From Nitrospira sp. (GTDB lineage: Bacteria > Nitrospirota > Nitrospiria > Nitrospirales > Nitrospiraceae), in NCBI GenBank assembly GCA_015709715.1, contig CP054184.1:1659001-1723000 (forward strand): DNA of 64,000 nt, given 5' to 3'. Of the stretch, positions 42,035 through 50,311 are shown in pieces. Position numbers and translations under genes: made by a program. The stretch's first letter is position 1, and each line of letters opens with the position of its first letter. The notes beneath the pieces are model-generated. The model had not been told where the DNA came from. It saw only the letters and a list, made by a program, of their open reading frames with translations, and ran no database searches.

Positions 42035-44095
42035 CTAGAAATACCATGCGAGCCCGCCCATGACCAACCGTGGATTGCCCGGTACGAAGTGACTGTCGTT
42101 CACCCCGGAGACCTCGGCCCGCAGGCGTGATTCGAACGCGAAGGTCGCCTGCTCCCACTTCGTGTCGAGCAGGTTTTGGATGAAGAGAAACGCTTCGAGC
42201 CGCCCATGTGTGAGTGTGATCGGCAACTCATATCGCTCAGACAGATCCACCGCGATCCAGGACGGTGCGCGAATGCTGCGATCCTCCGTCAGGGGCCGGA
42301 CTCCCAGATAGGTGGCCTGCAACTGGGACGTCACTCCCTGTGGCCACCTGAGCAACAAGGCCCCATAGGCGGTGACTTCCGGAGCTAAGGGAATGGCATC
42401 ACCGTTCCGGAATTCCGCCTTGGTCCAGGTGATGCTGCCGTTGAAGAACCACGGTCCCCAGACCTGCCCACGGGCCGCAACCTCCACGCCCTGACGGCGG
42501 GAGGCTCCGCGGATCTCGGTTGTGCCTTCGTCTCCGACGAACACCAACTCCTGCTTCAAGTCCAACATCCAGAGTGTGGCGATCAACTCCACGCCCTCCG
42601 CTCCCCACGGTTTGGACCTTAGGCCGACTTCGTAACTCTTGGCCCGTGCGAGCGGGGAGGCCGCCAGCGCCACTGCCGACCGTGCGTCGTTGCTGTGAAA
42701 TCCTTCCCCGTAGTTAGCAAAAAATTCCGTCCGGTGCCAAGGCCCCAGAGTCACATTCGCTTTCGGCAGCACGAGTCCTGAGCGGCTGCTGCCGGACGGT
42801 TGTACGGCGCAGGTCGCGCAACGGTTCCGGACATCGAAGGTGAAGACCTCACTGCGAACGCCGCCCGCCAGTCGCACCCAGGGCAGCGGCTGCACCTCAA
42901 GCTTCACGAAGGGCGCGTAGGAGGCCTCGACAATTTCACTGTCGGTCGTGGTACCCAGCGGGTTCCGCATAACCTGCGGACCAAGACGCGCATGAATCCG
43001 GTCGACCCGCGTTTGCACCCCCACCGTTGCCGCGCCGTCGAGATCGAATAACCGCCCCGCCTGTCGATAACCCACGGCCCCGCCGTACATCACGCGACGA
43101 TCAGCCTGCTGGAATCCGTCTCCATTGACCGGGTCGGTCAGAAAAAAGGTGAAATTCGTGAAGAGATCGAACCGATAGTACTGAGCATAGACGTCGGTAA
43201 AAAAGCGGCCGCCCGAGATCGTGTCGTAGTGGTAATTCAATCGCCCCGTGCTTCGGAGGGTCCGACCGCCTTCAGACGGATCGACGGCGCCGAACCGATC
43301 CAATGAGCCGGCCTGCACCGCTCGCAAAGGCAGTTCCCCTGAGCCGTTCCATTGAGACTTGTGAAAGGTCCCGGTGATCGCCAATTCAGACCGAGGCGTC
43401 GGATTCATCGTCGCCTTGCCGAGCAGGTTGCCCCGAAAATACCGGTTGTCGTGTTGAAAGGGCCCGTCGGTGTAGTACCCCTCGGCGGCAACGAGGGTCC
43501 GCACCTTCTCCTTAGTGGGCGAGAACATGAGCAGATGCCGCTGGGTATTGAACTGCCCACCGGCCGATTGCACGACATGCTCCCGTACCACCTCGCGCGT
43601 TTTGAAATGCACCGCCCCGGCCGTAGCAAAGTCTCCATACTCGGGCAGATAGCTGCCCTTGTGGACGTCGAGCCCTGCGACCGTTTCAGGGATGATGAAA
43701 TTCAGGTCGGTATAACCCTGGCCGTGAGCATGGGAACGCAGATTGATCGGCATCCCGTCGGCGAAAAAGGCCACATCGGTGCCGTGGTCCGCATCGAACC
43801 CGCGAAGGAAATACTGATCGGCCTTGCCGGCGCCTCCCGAATGCTCCACGGCGATGAAGCCGGGGATCAGGCGCAGGACCTGGGCCGGGCGGCCTTGCGG
43901 CTGCAGAAGGTATTCCTTGTCGAGGATGAACTGCTGCGATGACGCCGCCACCGGGCGGTCCGCATGCACCGCCACATCGGGCACATCGATTTCAGGAATA
44001 TCAGGATCGTGGGCCGAGGCGATGCCATAGGCTGCAAGCGTGATCCCGATCGTGCACAGCCATCGTCCCCACGTTCCGTTCCGCACCCTCCGCAA
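42035..44095 (-). CDS. TonB-dependent outer-membrane receptor, probably nickel-related
   Basis: 686-residue receptor. Signal peptide (to about residue 28), a plug domain with LRLIPGFIAVEHSGGAGKADQ and FLRGFDADHGTDVAFFADGMP, and a beta-barrel ending in an aromatic YF. It lies six bases after the nikR gene and shares its promoter, so nickel-controlled expression is likely and a nickel or nickelophore substrate is inferred. The start is uncertain: TTG at 44095 or GTG at 44086, both next to AGGGA/GGAGG. No TonB box is clearly visible. Confidence 0.88.
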   Translation of the reverse strand: MRRVRNGTWGRWLCTIGITLAAYGIASAHDPDIPEIDVPDVAVHADRPVAASSQQFILDKEYLLQPQGRPAQVLRLIPGFIAVEHSGGAGKADQYFLRGFDADHGTDVAFFADGMPINLRSHAHGQGYTDLNFIIPETVAGLDVHKGSYLPEYGDFATAGAVHFKTREVVREHVVQSAGGQFNTQRHLLMFSPTKEKVRTLVAAEGYYTDGPFQHDNRYFRGNLLGKATMNPTPRSELAITGTFHKSQWNGSGELPLRAVQAGSLDRFGAVDPSEGGRTLRSTGRLNYHYDTISGGRFFTDVYAQYYRFDLFTNFTFFLTDPVNGDGFQQADRRVMYGGAVGYRQAGRLFDLDGAATVGVQTRVDRIHARLGPQVMRNPLGTTTDSEIVEASYAPFVKLEVQPLPWVRLAGGVRSEVFTFDVRNRCATCAVQPSGSSRSGLVLPKANVTLGPWHRTEFFANYGEGFHSNDARSAVALAASPLARAKSYEVGLRSKPWGAEGVELIATLWMLDLKQELVFVGDEGTTEIRGASRRQGVEVAARGQVWGPWFFNGSITWTKAEFRNGDAIPLAPEVTAYGALLLRWPQGVTSQLQATYLGVRPLTEDRSIRAPSWIAVDLSERYELPITLTHGRLEAFLFIQNLLDTKWEQATFAFESRLRAEVSGVNDSHFVPGNPRLVMGGLAWYF

Positions 44096-44101
44096 TCCCT
44101 A

Positions 44102-44533
44102 TCAGAGACTCAGTCCCTTGCCGGTCGTGGTCATGGTCAACTTTCCATGCTTCACGCCCTTCACGCTCAACAGGGCATCGGCGATGTGACGGATATCGGC
44201 TCCCTTCCCCTTGGCGACCAGAACTTCAAGACAATGGTCATGGTCGAGGTGTACATGCAGGCCGGCCAGAATTCGTCCCTGAAAGTCATGTTGAATCGCC
44301 GTCAGTTTCCTGGTGAGATCGCGCACATGGTGGTCGTACACGAACGTGATCGTTGCGACCGTTTCCTTATTCTGATCCCATTCCTGCTCCACCAGGTTGT
44401 CGCGAATCAGATCGCGGATCGCTTCCGAACGAGTCGCATACTTGCGCCGCTGGATCAGCCGGTCGAATTCCCCGAGCAAGCGCCCGTCGAGCGACACGCC
44501 GAACCGGACGAGTTGTTTGGCTTGCTTCTTCAT
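44102..44533 (-). CDS. nikR: Nickel-responsive regulator NikR
   Basis: 143-residue transcription factor. An N-terminal ribbon-helix-helix domain ([28 protein letters not shown]) precedes an ACT-like nickel-binding domain. His82, His93, His95 and Cys101 match the E. coli NikR ligands His76, His87, His89 and Cys95 with constant offset. It represses nickel-uptake genes when nickel is bound. It is followed directly by a TonB receptor, and a NikR-type operator abuts its own start codon, so the pair is probably autoregulated. Confidence 0.95.
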   Translation of the reverse strand: MKKQAKQLVRFGVSLDGRLLGEFDRLIQRRKYATRSEAIRDLIRDNLVEQEWDQNKETVATITFVYDHHVRDLTRKLTAIQHDFQGRILAGLHVHLDHDHCLEVLVAKGKGADIRHIADALLSVKGVKHGKLTMTTTGKGLSL

Positions 44534-44562
44534 CGTGGCACGAATATGAAATTCGTATCACG
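44534..44562. promoter_or_regulatory. Putative NikR operator
   Basis: Inverted repeat CGTG-GC-ACGAAT (44534-44545), ATGAA, ATTCGT-AT-CACG (44551-44562). It contains GTGGCAC and GTATCAC separated by 13 bases, close to the GTGTTAC-N13/14-GTAACAC pattern described for Geobacter NikR. It spans from just after the -10 to the nikR start codon. Confidence 0.75.
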
Positions 44563-44563
44563 G

Positions 44564-44593
44564 ATACTACGCGGCGGCCTCATTCGGCGTCAA
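44564..44593 (-). promoter_or_regulatory. Promoter of nikR and TonB receptor genes
   Basis: On the minus strand TTGACG (44593-44588), 18-base spacer, TAGTAT (44569-44564), directly followed by the operator. Confidence 0.65.
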
Positions 44594-44620
44594 CCCGGAA
44601 TGCGGCGATGCATGCAAGCG

Positions 44621-45694
44621 CTAGGCAACCAGCCTGACGGGACTCGCTTCGGAGAGCAGCCGATCACCTTCGCGGTCGATCAGCTGCAGAAAGACATTCA
44701 CCAGGGTGGGATCGAATTGTGCGCCGGCCTGCCGTTCAATTTCAGCCTTGGCTTCCTTCAGTGGCATGGCCGGTTTATAGGAAGACGGGTGCGTCATGAC
44801 GTCGAAGGCATCCACGAGAGCGACGATCCTGGCAGAAATCGGGATCTGCGCTCCCTTGACGCCATGATAGCCGGTGCCGTCCCACCGCTCGTGGTGCATC
44901 AACGCGATTTCGCGCGCCATGACGAACAACGGCGCCGTGCTACCCGACAGCAGCTTTGATCCGATCTTCGTATGTTGCTTGATTGCATCGCGATCCTGGG
45001 CATCATAGGGAGTGGTTTTCATGAGGGTCCGGTCGGGAATGCCGACTTTGCCGAGGTCATGCAGAGGCGCCGTCCTCTTGATCAACTCGACCTGCGCTTG
45101 TGATTGTCCGCTGAGTTCCGCCAACCTGGCTGCCAGATTGCCCACCCGCCAGGCATGGGACCCGCTGGTATCCTCTCGATAACACGAGGCCAGGGTCAAT
45201 CGGTACAACAGATCCAGCTGCGTCTGCTCCACGACCTTCGTGCGAAGCAACACCTGCGCCTCCAAGTGCTCGTTGTGGAGGCGCAATTGCTGATGCAACA
45301 CCCTGGTCATCAACTGATTCTTGATCCGCAGCACCACCTCGATGGGGTCCACAGGCTTGTTGAGGAAGTCCTTCGCGCCCTCCGCCAAGGCCCGATGCTT
45401 CGTGGCCGCGTCCAACTCTCCGGTAATCATGATGATGGGAAGGTAGTCGTCGGGGTCGATCATCGGCAGCAACTGCCGCATCACCTCGATCCCGTCCATC
45501 ACCGGCATCTTCATATCCAGCGCCACCAGGTCCGGCTTCACCTCCTCATAGAGACGGATGGCCTCGCGAGAGTCGTTCGCCATCGTCACCTGTTCAAATC
45601 CGGCTTGCCGAAGGATCGCCTCCATCAATTTGGTGCAGCGGAGTTCGTCGTCGATGAGGAGAATACGGAAAGAGGTGTGGTTGAGGCTCTGCAT
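44621..45694 (-). CDS. Response regulator with HD-GYP domain (cyclic di-GMP phosphodiesterase type)
   Basis: 357-residue two-domain protein. The receiver domain (1-125) has DD at 15-16, phosphoacceptor Asp60 and Lys113. A helical linker leads to an HD-GYP domain with HD at 212-213 (LHDLGKVGIPD) and HHERWDGTGYHG. The GYP triplet reads GYH (275-277), a substitution near the active site. HD-GYP proteins hydrolyse cyclic di-GMP; activity with GYH is uncertain. It is the last gene of the operon with the hybrid kinase, 63 bases upstream, which is its likely phosphodonor. Confidence 0.9.
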   Translation of the reverse strand: MQSLNHTSFRILLIDDELRCTKLMEAILRQAGFEQVTMANDSREAIRLYEEVKPDLVALDMKMPVMDGIEVMRQLLPMIDPDDYLPIIMITGELDAATKHRALAEGAKDFLNKPVDPIEVVLRIKNQLMTRVLHQQLRLHNEHLEAQVLLRTKVVEQTQLDLLYRLTLASCYREDTSGSHAWRVGNLAARLAELSGQSQAQVELIKRTAPLHDLGKVGIPDRTLMKTTPYDAQDRDAIKQHTKIGSKLLSGSTAPLFVMAREIALMHHERWDGTGYHGVKGAQIPISARIVALVDAFDVMTHPSSYKPAMPLKEAKAEIERQAGAQFDPTLVNVFLQLIDREGDRLLSEASPVRLVA

Positions 45695-45757
45695 TGCCTG
45701 ATCCTAGTAGTGGAATGATGCGTGGGTTACCTGAAGCTCGCCATTACGATATCACCG

Positions 45758-48526
45758 TCAGGCAGCCTCACCAATTTCTTTCCGGCTCCCATCGGACGAC
45801 GCCGACGGAATCACCATCCTGGAAAGGGCTTTCCGGAGCGACGCCATTGTCACCGGCTTGGTGAGAGCGGCATCCACGGCATCGGACGGGTGATCCTCTC
45901 CCTCGGTTTCGTCTCCGCCGGTCAACAACAGGACCGGGGTCTGGGGAGAGACCTTCTTGATCACCTTCGCCAACTGCCGCCCTGTCATGTGCGGCATACC
46001 ATGGTCGGTCACGACCAGATGCACCCGATCGGGATGAAACTGCGTGATCGCCTCGGCGGCGCTCCCCACCAGCTGCGCGTCATGGCCGGCCACACGAAGG
46101 TATTCGCTGGTCACGCGTCCCACCAACGGGTCGTCATCCACCACCAACACCTGAAGCTTCCGACCATCCAGACTCTGGCCCTCGGACTGCCGAGCGGCCG
46201 ACAGGTCCGATTGAATCGGCAACCGGAGACTGAAGGTGGTGCCTTGCCCGACCGAGCTGGTGATGTCGATCGTGCCGCGAAGGCGTCGGATGATGCCGTA
46301 CACCATCGCAAGACCCAGCCCCGATCCCTTTTCGCCCTTGGTTGAGAAAAACGGTTCGAGGCATCGTCGGCGCACCTCGTTGGTCATACCGGTCCCGGTG
46401 TCGGTAACCTCGACGCGCACGTGGTCGCCGTCGACCTTGGTGCGGATGGTGATCGACCCGCTCTTCGGCATCGCGTCGACCGCGTTGAACACCAAATTGG
46501 TCAAGACCTCGCGCAACTCCGATTCATGGCCGGCCACCGGCGGCACGGCATCCACCTCCACATGCATCTCGATTGCGATTCCATTCGCCAGAGCTTGATC
46601 CTTCCACTTCGGCTGACTCAGCTTGACGGTTTGCTCCACCAAACGATTCAGGTCGACGATGCCGGCCAAATCCGCATCCACGCGAGGCCGGTAGAAATCT
46701 CGCAGACGGCTCACGACCTTGGCTGCATCCTTGGCCGCAAGATTGATCGTCTGCAGATACTCCTTCAACTGAGCGTCGTTTTTGGACAGGTTGGGGTCGA
46801 TCAGTAACAGTTCGCTGAAACCGACGATAGGCGAGAGCGTATTGTTGAAATCGTGCGCGATGCCGCTGGCCATCTGCCCCAGCGCCCGCAACCGTTCCTG
46901 CTGCACCATCTGTTGCTGCGCCGCCTGCAACTCGTTCAGCGCCGCTTCGAGCTTCACATTGCTCTCACGAAGGGAGGTTTCCGCCCGCTTGCGCTCCCCC
47001 AAGTCCGACGCATTGCTCAAGGCCACGGCGACCAGATCGGCCAGCTGACGCAGTTGCAAACGGCGCTCCTCATGCAACACCGGCGTCCGCAGATAGGCGA
47101 GGGCGATTGCCCCGAGCCGTTCATTCGCACGACGCAACGGGAGCAGCACGAGGGCGCCGGCTTCCGGCACGGCCAACTTGGCCAGAACACCCGACACGGC
47201 CGACGACGGAATGACCCATGGCTCCTCCAGGTCCTTCAAGAACGGCCCATCTTCGTCGCCGAGCGTGACAGCCTCCATGGCGGTATCCGTACAGTCCTTC
47301 CCCAGCCTCGTATAAAACCAACCCTGGGTCGCAGCAGACGGATCGAGCAGCAGCACCGCGATGGCCTCGCACGGGAATACCTCGCGCACACGGGCCAACA
47401 CCGTATCGACGATGCGGCTGGGATCGAGGACGGAGAGGACGGACCGGTCGATTTCATGGATAGTGGCCAGTTGCGAAAATTGCCGATTCAACCGTACGGC
47501 CATGGCGTTGAACGATTTGGCCAACTCCTCGAACTCATCGCCGCTGTGCACTCGGACGGGAGTCGAGAAATCACGGCGCGCGATCCGCCTGGTACCCTCG
47601 CCCAACCGTTCCAACGGCACCATGGTTTTGCGAATCTGGCCCACGCTCAACAGGGTGACACAGAGGACCGCCACCAAGACGATCAGGCTGAATCGCGTCT
47701 TAAAGGTTGCCAGAGGCGCCAACACTGCGGCACGCGGCTCGCTGAGCACAACGGTCCAAGGCGGAACCGAAAATTCATACCGCAGCGGAATCGACCAATA
47801 GCCGGCGATGTACGAATCCTGGCCATCGTGCCATTCAAACACCGACGGGCGATCCACCTGTTTCTGCTTGACCCACTGTCCCATTAATCGGCCCGTCGGA
47901 GACTCCGTGCAGAATAGGATTTCCGCCGCGTCTCCGAACACGCACATCGCTAAATCCGTCGGAAGCGCAACCTCCCTGACTGTCCCCCACAGATAGTCGC
48001 CGTTGATTTCTGCAAAGACTGCCTGTTCCTCCGACAGGCGGGAGCCCAACAGCCGCGCCAGAAACAGCCGCCTGGGTCCCCCTGTCTGCGCCGCCGTAAC
48101 CAAGAGGGTCTTTTTGTCGTGGAGCAGTGCCCACTGGGCAGGCGTCAGGGAAGGTAGCTCCCCTCGCCCACCGAACGGCTCTTGCGCCACTCCTCCCTTC
48201 GGCACCTGAGCCAAGGTCAGAAACAGCGGTATGTTGGGCATCGCTTCTTGTAGGGAACCAAACGACCCGGAACTCGCCGACTGGCGCTCGTGAGTCGTCA
48301 GAGACAGGAACTCTGATTCGAGAAAGAGCAGTCGTTGATAGACAGCCATACCGACGACCTTGCTTTCCTGGCGCACGCGCTTCTCGACTTGTTGCGTGAG
48401 TTGGTCCGTGACGTCGGTAAAGGCAACGAGGCTCAAGGCCCCGACGGGCAGTAAGGCGCAGAGGATGAAGAGGGCGAACACCCGGCGGGCGACACGGCTA
48501 CTGAGCGGCGAGTAGTCGATTTGCAC
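45758..48526 (-). CDS. Membrane hybrid sensor histidine kinase (Cache-like, HAMP, GAF, HisKA, HATPase, REC)
   Basis: 922 residues. Two membrane segments (about 14-38 and 275-300) flank a large periplasmic sensor domain. HAMP, GAF (about 355-510) and a coiled coil follow. The kinase has the H-box SGIAHDFNNTLSP with His558 and intact G boxes (DTGTGM, GSGLGLAM). A C-terminal receiver has Asp841 in VVTDHGMPHMTG. The start is GTG at 48526. It lies between a GspG-like pseudopilin gene (15 bases upstream) and the HD-GYP regulator, which suggests a surface- or secretion-linked cyclic di-GMP pathway. Confidence 0.92.
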   Translation of the reverse strand: MQIDYSPLSSRVARRVFALFILCALLPVGALSLVAFTDVTDQLTQQVEKRVRQESKVVGMAVYQRLLFLESEFLSLTTHERQSASSGSFGSLQEAMPNIPLFLTLAQVPKGGVAQEPFGGRGELPSLTPAQWALLHDKKTLLVTAAQTGGPRRLFLARLLGSRLSEEQAVFAEINGDYLWGTVREVALPTDLAMCVFGDAAEILFCTESPTGRLMGQWVKQKQVDRPSVFEWHDGQDSYIAGYWSIPLRYEFSVPPWTVVLSEPRAAVLAPLATFKTRFSLIVLVAVLCVTLLSVGQIRKTMVPLERLGEGTRRIARRDFSTPVRVHSGDEFEELAKSFNAMAVRLNRQFSQLATIHEIDRSVLSVLDPSRIVDTVLARVREVFPCEAIAVLLLDPSAATQGWFYTRLGKDCTDTAMEAVTLGDEDGPFLKDLEEPWVIPSSAVSGVLAKLAVPEAGALVLLPLRRANERLGAIALAYLRTPVLHEERRLQLRQLADLVAVALSNASDLGERKRAETSLRESNVKLEAALNELQAAQQQMVQQERLRALGQMASGIAHDFNNTLSPIVGFSELLLIDPNLSKNDAQLKEYLQTINLAAKDAAKVVSRLRDFYRPRVDADLAGIVDLNRLVEQTVKLSQPKWKDQALANGIAIEMHVEVDAVPPVAGHESELREVLTNLVFNAVDAMPKSGSITIRTKVDGDHVRVEVTDTGTGMTNEVRRRCLEPFFSTKGEKGSGLGLAMVYGIIRRLRGTIDITSSVGQGTTFSLRLPIQSDLSAARQSEGQSLDGRKLQVLVVDDDPLVGRVTSEYLRVAGHDAQLVGSAAEAITQFHPDRVHLVVTDHGMPHMTGRQLAKVIKKVSPQTPVLLLTGGDETEGEDHPSDAVDAALTKPVTMASLRKALSRMVIPSASSDGSRKEIGEAA

Positions 48527-48541
48527 GGTACGTTGGTCTCG

Positions 48542-49129
48542 CTAAAAATCCGCCGCCAAGCCGACAAAACTCCCATCGTTGGCCCGGATGACATCGTCAT
48601 AACTTTTTTTGGCTGTCAGCGGCTCGACACTTTCTCCGTCTTTGCCTTTGCTATACAGGTCGTAGTCGGAATTGATCGGATGGAGGAACCGGTCCTTCCT
48701 CGGCTTCCCCTTGTCCGAATTTCCATTACCGGCTGCATGAGCCTCGTCGGGTAAGAGCCAGCCCCAGGCCCCGGATTTGTTTCCACCACCGTTCGCATGA
48801 CCGCCACCACCCACATTCCCGTTGTTGCCCGGCAGGGAGAACGCCGCGATGTTGAGGTATTCGTACGGGTTCCCCCAGGGATCGACCATCTCGCCCGCCC
48901 CCGCTTCACCCAAATTGTTGGGGTAGGCTCCGTTGACCTTCTCATAGGCGTTCACCACTCGCTCGATCGAACGAATCTCGACAATACAGCGGGCGATCCG
49001 AGCCTTATCCAGGTATCCCAAATACGCCGGCATCGCCAATCCTGCCAAAGCCCCCAGAATGGCCATGACGATCAGCAGTTCGATGACCGTGAAACCGGCC
49101 TGACGTGAGGTACCAGATGGTTGCGACAT
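48542..49129 (-). CDS. GspG-like type II secretion/type IV pilin family pseudopilin
   Basis: 195-residue prepilin. A short leader ends in G before FTVIELLIVMAILGALAG, the prepilin peptidase site and hydrophobic helix. The C-terminal part has DPWGNPYEY, DLYSKGKDG and the Asp pair SYDDVI, marks of GspG-type major pseudopilins with a calcium site. An unusual Gly/Asn-rich insertion (about residues 93-140) interrupts the usual fold. The ATG at 49129 is preferred over 49153, which overlaps the upstream gene. It stands in a signalling operon without other secretion genes. Confidence 0.85.
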   Translation of the reverse strand: MSQPSGTSRQAGFTVIELLIVMAILGALAGLAMPAYLGYLDKARIARCIVEIRSIERVVNAYEKVNGAYPNNLGEAGAGEMVDPWGNPYEYLNIAAFSLPGNNGNVGGGGHANGGGNKSGAWGWLLPDEAHAAGNGNSDKGKPRKDRFLHPINSDYDLYSKGKDGESVEPLTAKKSYDDVIRANDGSFVGLAADF

Positions 49130-49136
49130 ATCGAGC

Positions 49137-49772
49137 CTAGAAGCCTGAGACACGAGGTAATGCGGTAGGCTGATCAGCAGGGACCTGTGCCTGGGTCCGG
49201 AACGATTCCATCGAGTGAGAGAGTTGCTCTACAGCCTGGCGCAACCGTTCTGTTTCCTGCTCGACCTCGCGGCAGGCCCCTCGGCCAGCCGCCTGCTGCA
49301 GGCGGTCGAGATGCGGCAGGATCGCCGCGCGTTGAGTCTCAATGAGAGCCAGGCGCTCGCGCAGCGCATTTACCATCAACCCCAGACATTCCGCCTCCGC
49401 CTGAAGGTAATCCCCCTTTCGGATCGTCGTCCGCACCGTCAGGTCACCCGCGGCAACATCCTGGAAGATCCGTCGGAATCGGTATAGGGGTCCCGCAATC
49501 CGATGAGAGAAGAATATGCCGTGAATGACCAGGAGGATACAGACCGCTACCACGGCAGGCCAGAAGCGGTTGTGCAGCAGGAGGAATTGATCGGCCACCG
49601 TCAGCGTCTCTTCCGAAGATAGTGGGAGACTGTCCAACTTCAACATGATCGGCAAAAACAGCGCCGCGGCAACCGCGCCGATCACGACGCCCACGTAGCA
49701 CATGTTCATCGTGAGGAATCGGGGCTGCAGGCTGTCCCACAGAAAATAGCGGCGCACACGCGGTCGGCTCAC
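49137..49772 (-). CDS. Membrane protein with HAMP domain and coiled coil
   Basis: 211 residues. Two hydrophobic segments (about 20-43 and 70-92) flank a short periplasmic loop. A HAMP domain (RIAGPLYRFRRIFQDVAAGD) and a coiled-coil helix follow, without a methyl-accepting, kinase or cyclase domain. It may relay or modulate signals to the hybrid kinase in the same operon. The start overlaps the upstream lipoprotein stop by four bases (ATGA). Confidence 0.78.
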   Translation of the reverse strand: MSRPRVRRYFLWDSLQPRFLTMNMCYVGVVIGAVAAALFLPIMLKLDSLPLSSEETLTVADQFLLLHNRFWPAVVAVCILLVIHGIFFSHRIAGPLYRFRRIFQDVAAGDLTVRTTIRKGDYLQAEAECLGLMVNALRERLALIETQRAAILPHLDRLQQAAGRGACREVEQETERLRQAVEQLSHSMESFRTQAQVPADQPTALPRVSGF

Positions 49773-50146
49773 GACACCGGCTCCTTCCTGGTCCAGGTCA
49801 GGTGGTTCTGATTCTTGAAGGTGATCCGCCCACCGTGCGCCGGGTCGTAATAGAAGGCCAGCTGCGATCGACCGTCGTCCTCACCGCGATACGAGATGAC
49901 GTACAACATCCGTGTGCCGACCGGCTCCTGCGTGACCCGCTCGATGACGTATCCGGTTGCAGTGGTCACGTTGGTGCCGAACCCGATCCGATGCCGGTCG
50001 ATGAAGATGCGTTGGTCGGCATAGCCTTCGTTGTGAGTTTCCCAGACCCCAAGGAGCGAGGCAGGAGCCGTATCCGGCTTCACTTCACAGGCCACACAGA
50101 GAAGTGCCATCAGGCCGAGCGTCAATTTCGGAAGCCAGGGTCTCAT
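49769..50146 (-). CDS. Small lipoprotein of unknown function
   Basis: 125-residue predicted lipoprotein with lipobox LCVAC (about residues 16-20). The mature part (LLGVWETHNEGYADQRIF, then GGRITFKNQNHLTWTR) looks like a small beta-barrel of a lipocalin-like type. It is the first gene of the operon that also encodes the HAMP protein, pseudopilin, hybrid kinase and HD-GYP regulator. Function unknown. Confidence 0.68.
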   Translation of the reverse strand: MRPWLPKLTLGLMALLCVACEVKPDTAPASLLGVWETHNEGYADQRIFIDRHRIGFGTNVTTATGYVIERVTQEPVGTRMLYVISYRGEDDGRSQLAFYYDPAHGGRITFKNQNHLTWTRKEPVS

Positions 50147-50311
50147 GCGGACCTCAAGAGAAGGCAGATCGACCCATCACAAATGTGACGGGATCAGTAT
50201 GCCCGAGATCGTCGTGAACGCAATGCTTTCGCTTGTTTTGGCGAGCCGGGGAAGGGTCTCTAGGGCTGACGATCTAGTCCATCAAGGAGGCACATCATCG
50301 CTGCAGAAACG

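Noticed and set aside
50177-50188. TCACAAATGTGA palindrome resembling a CRP half-site arrangement
   Set aside because: The half-sites are in the wrong order and spacing for CRP, and no promoter is visible beside it.
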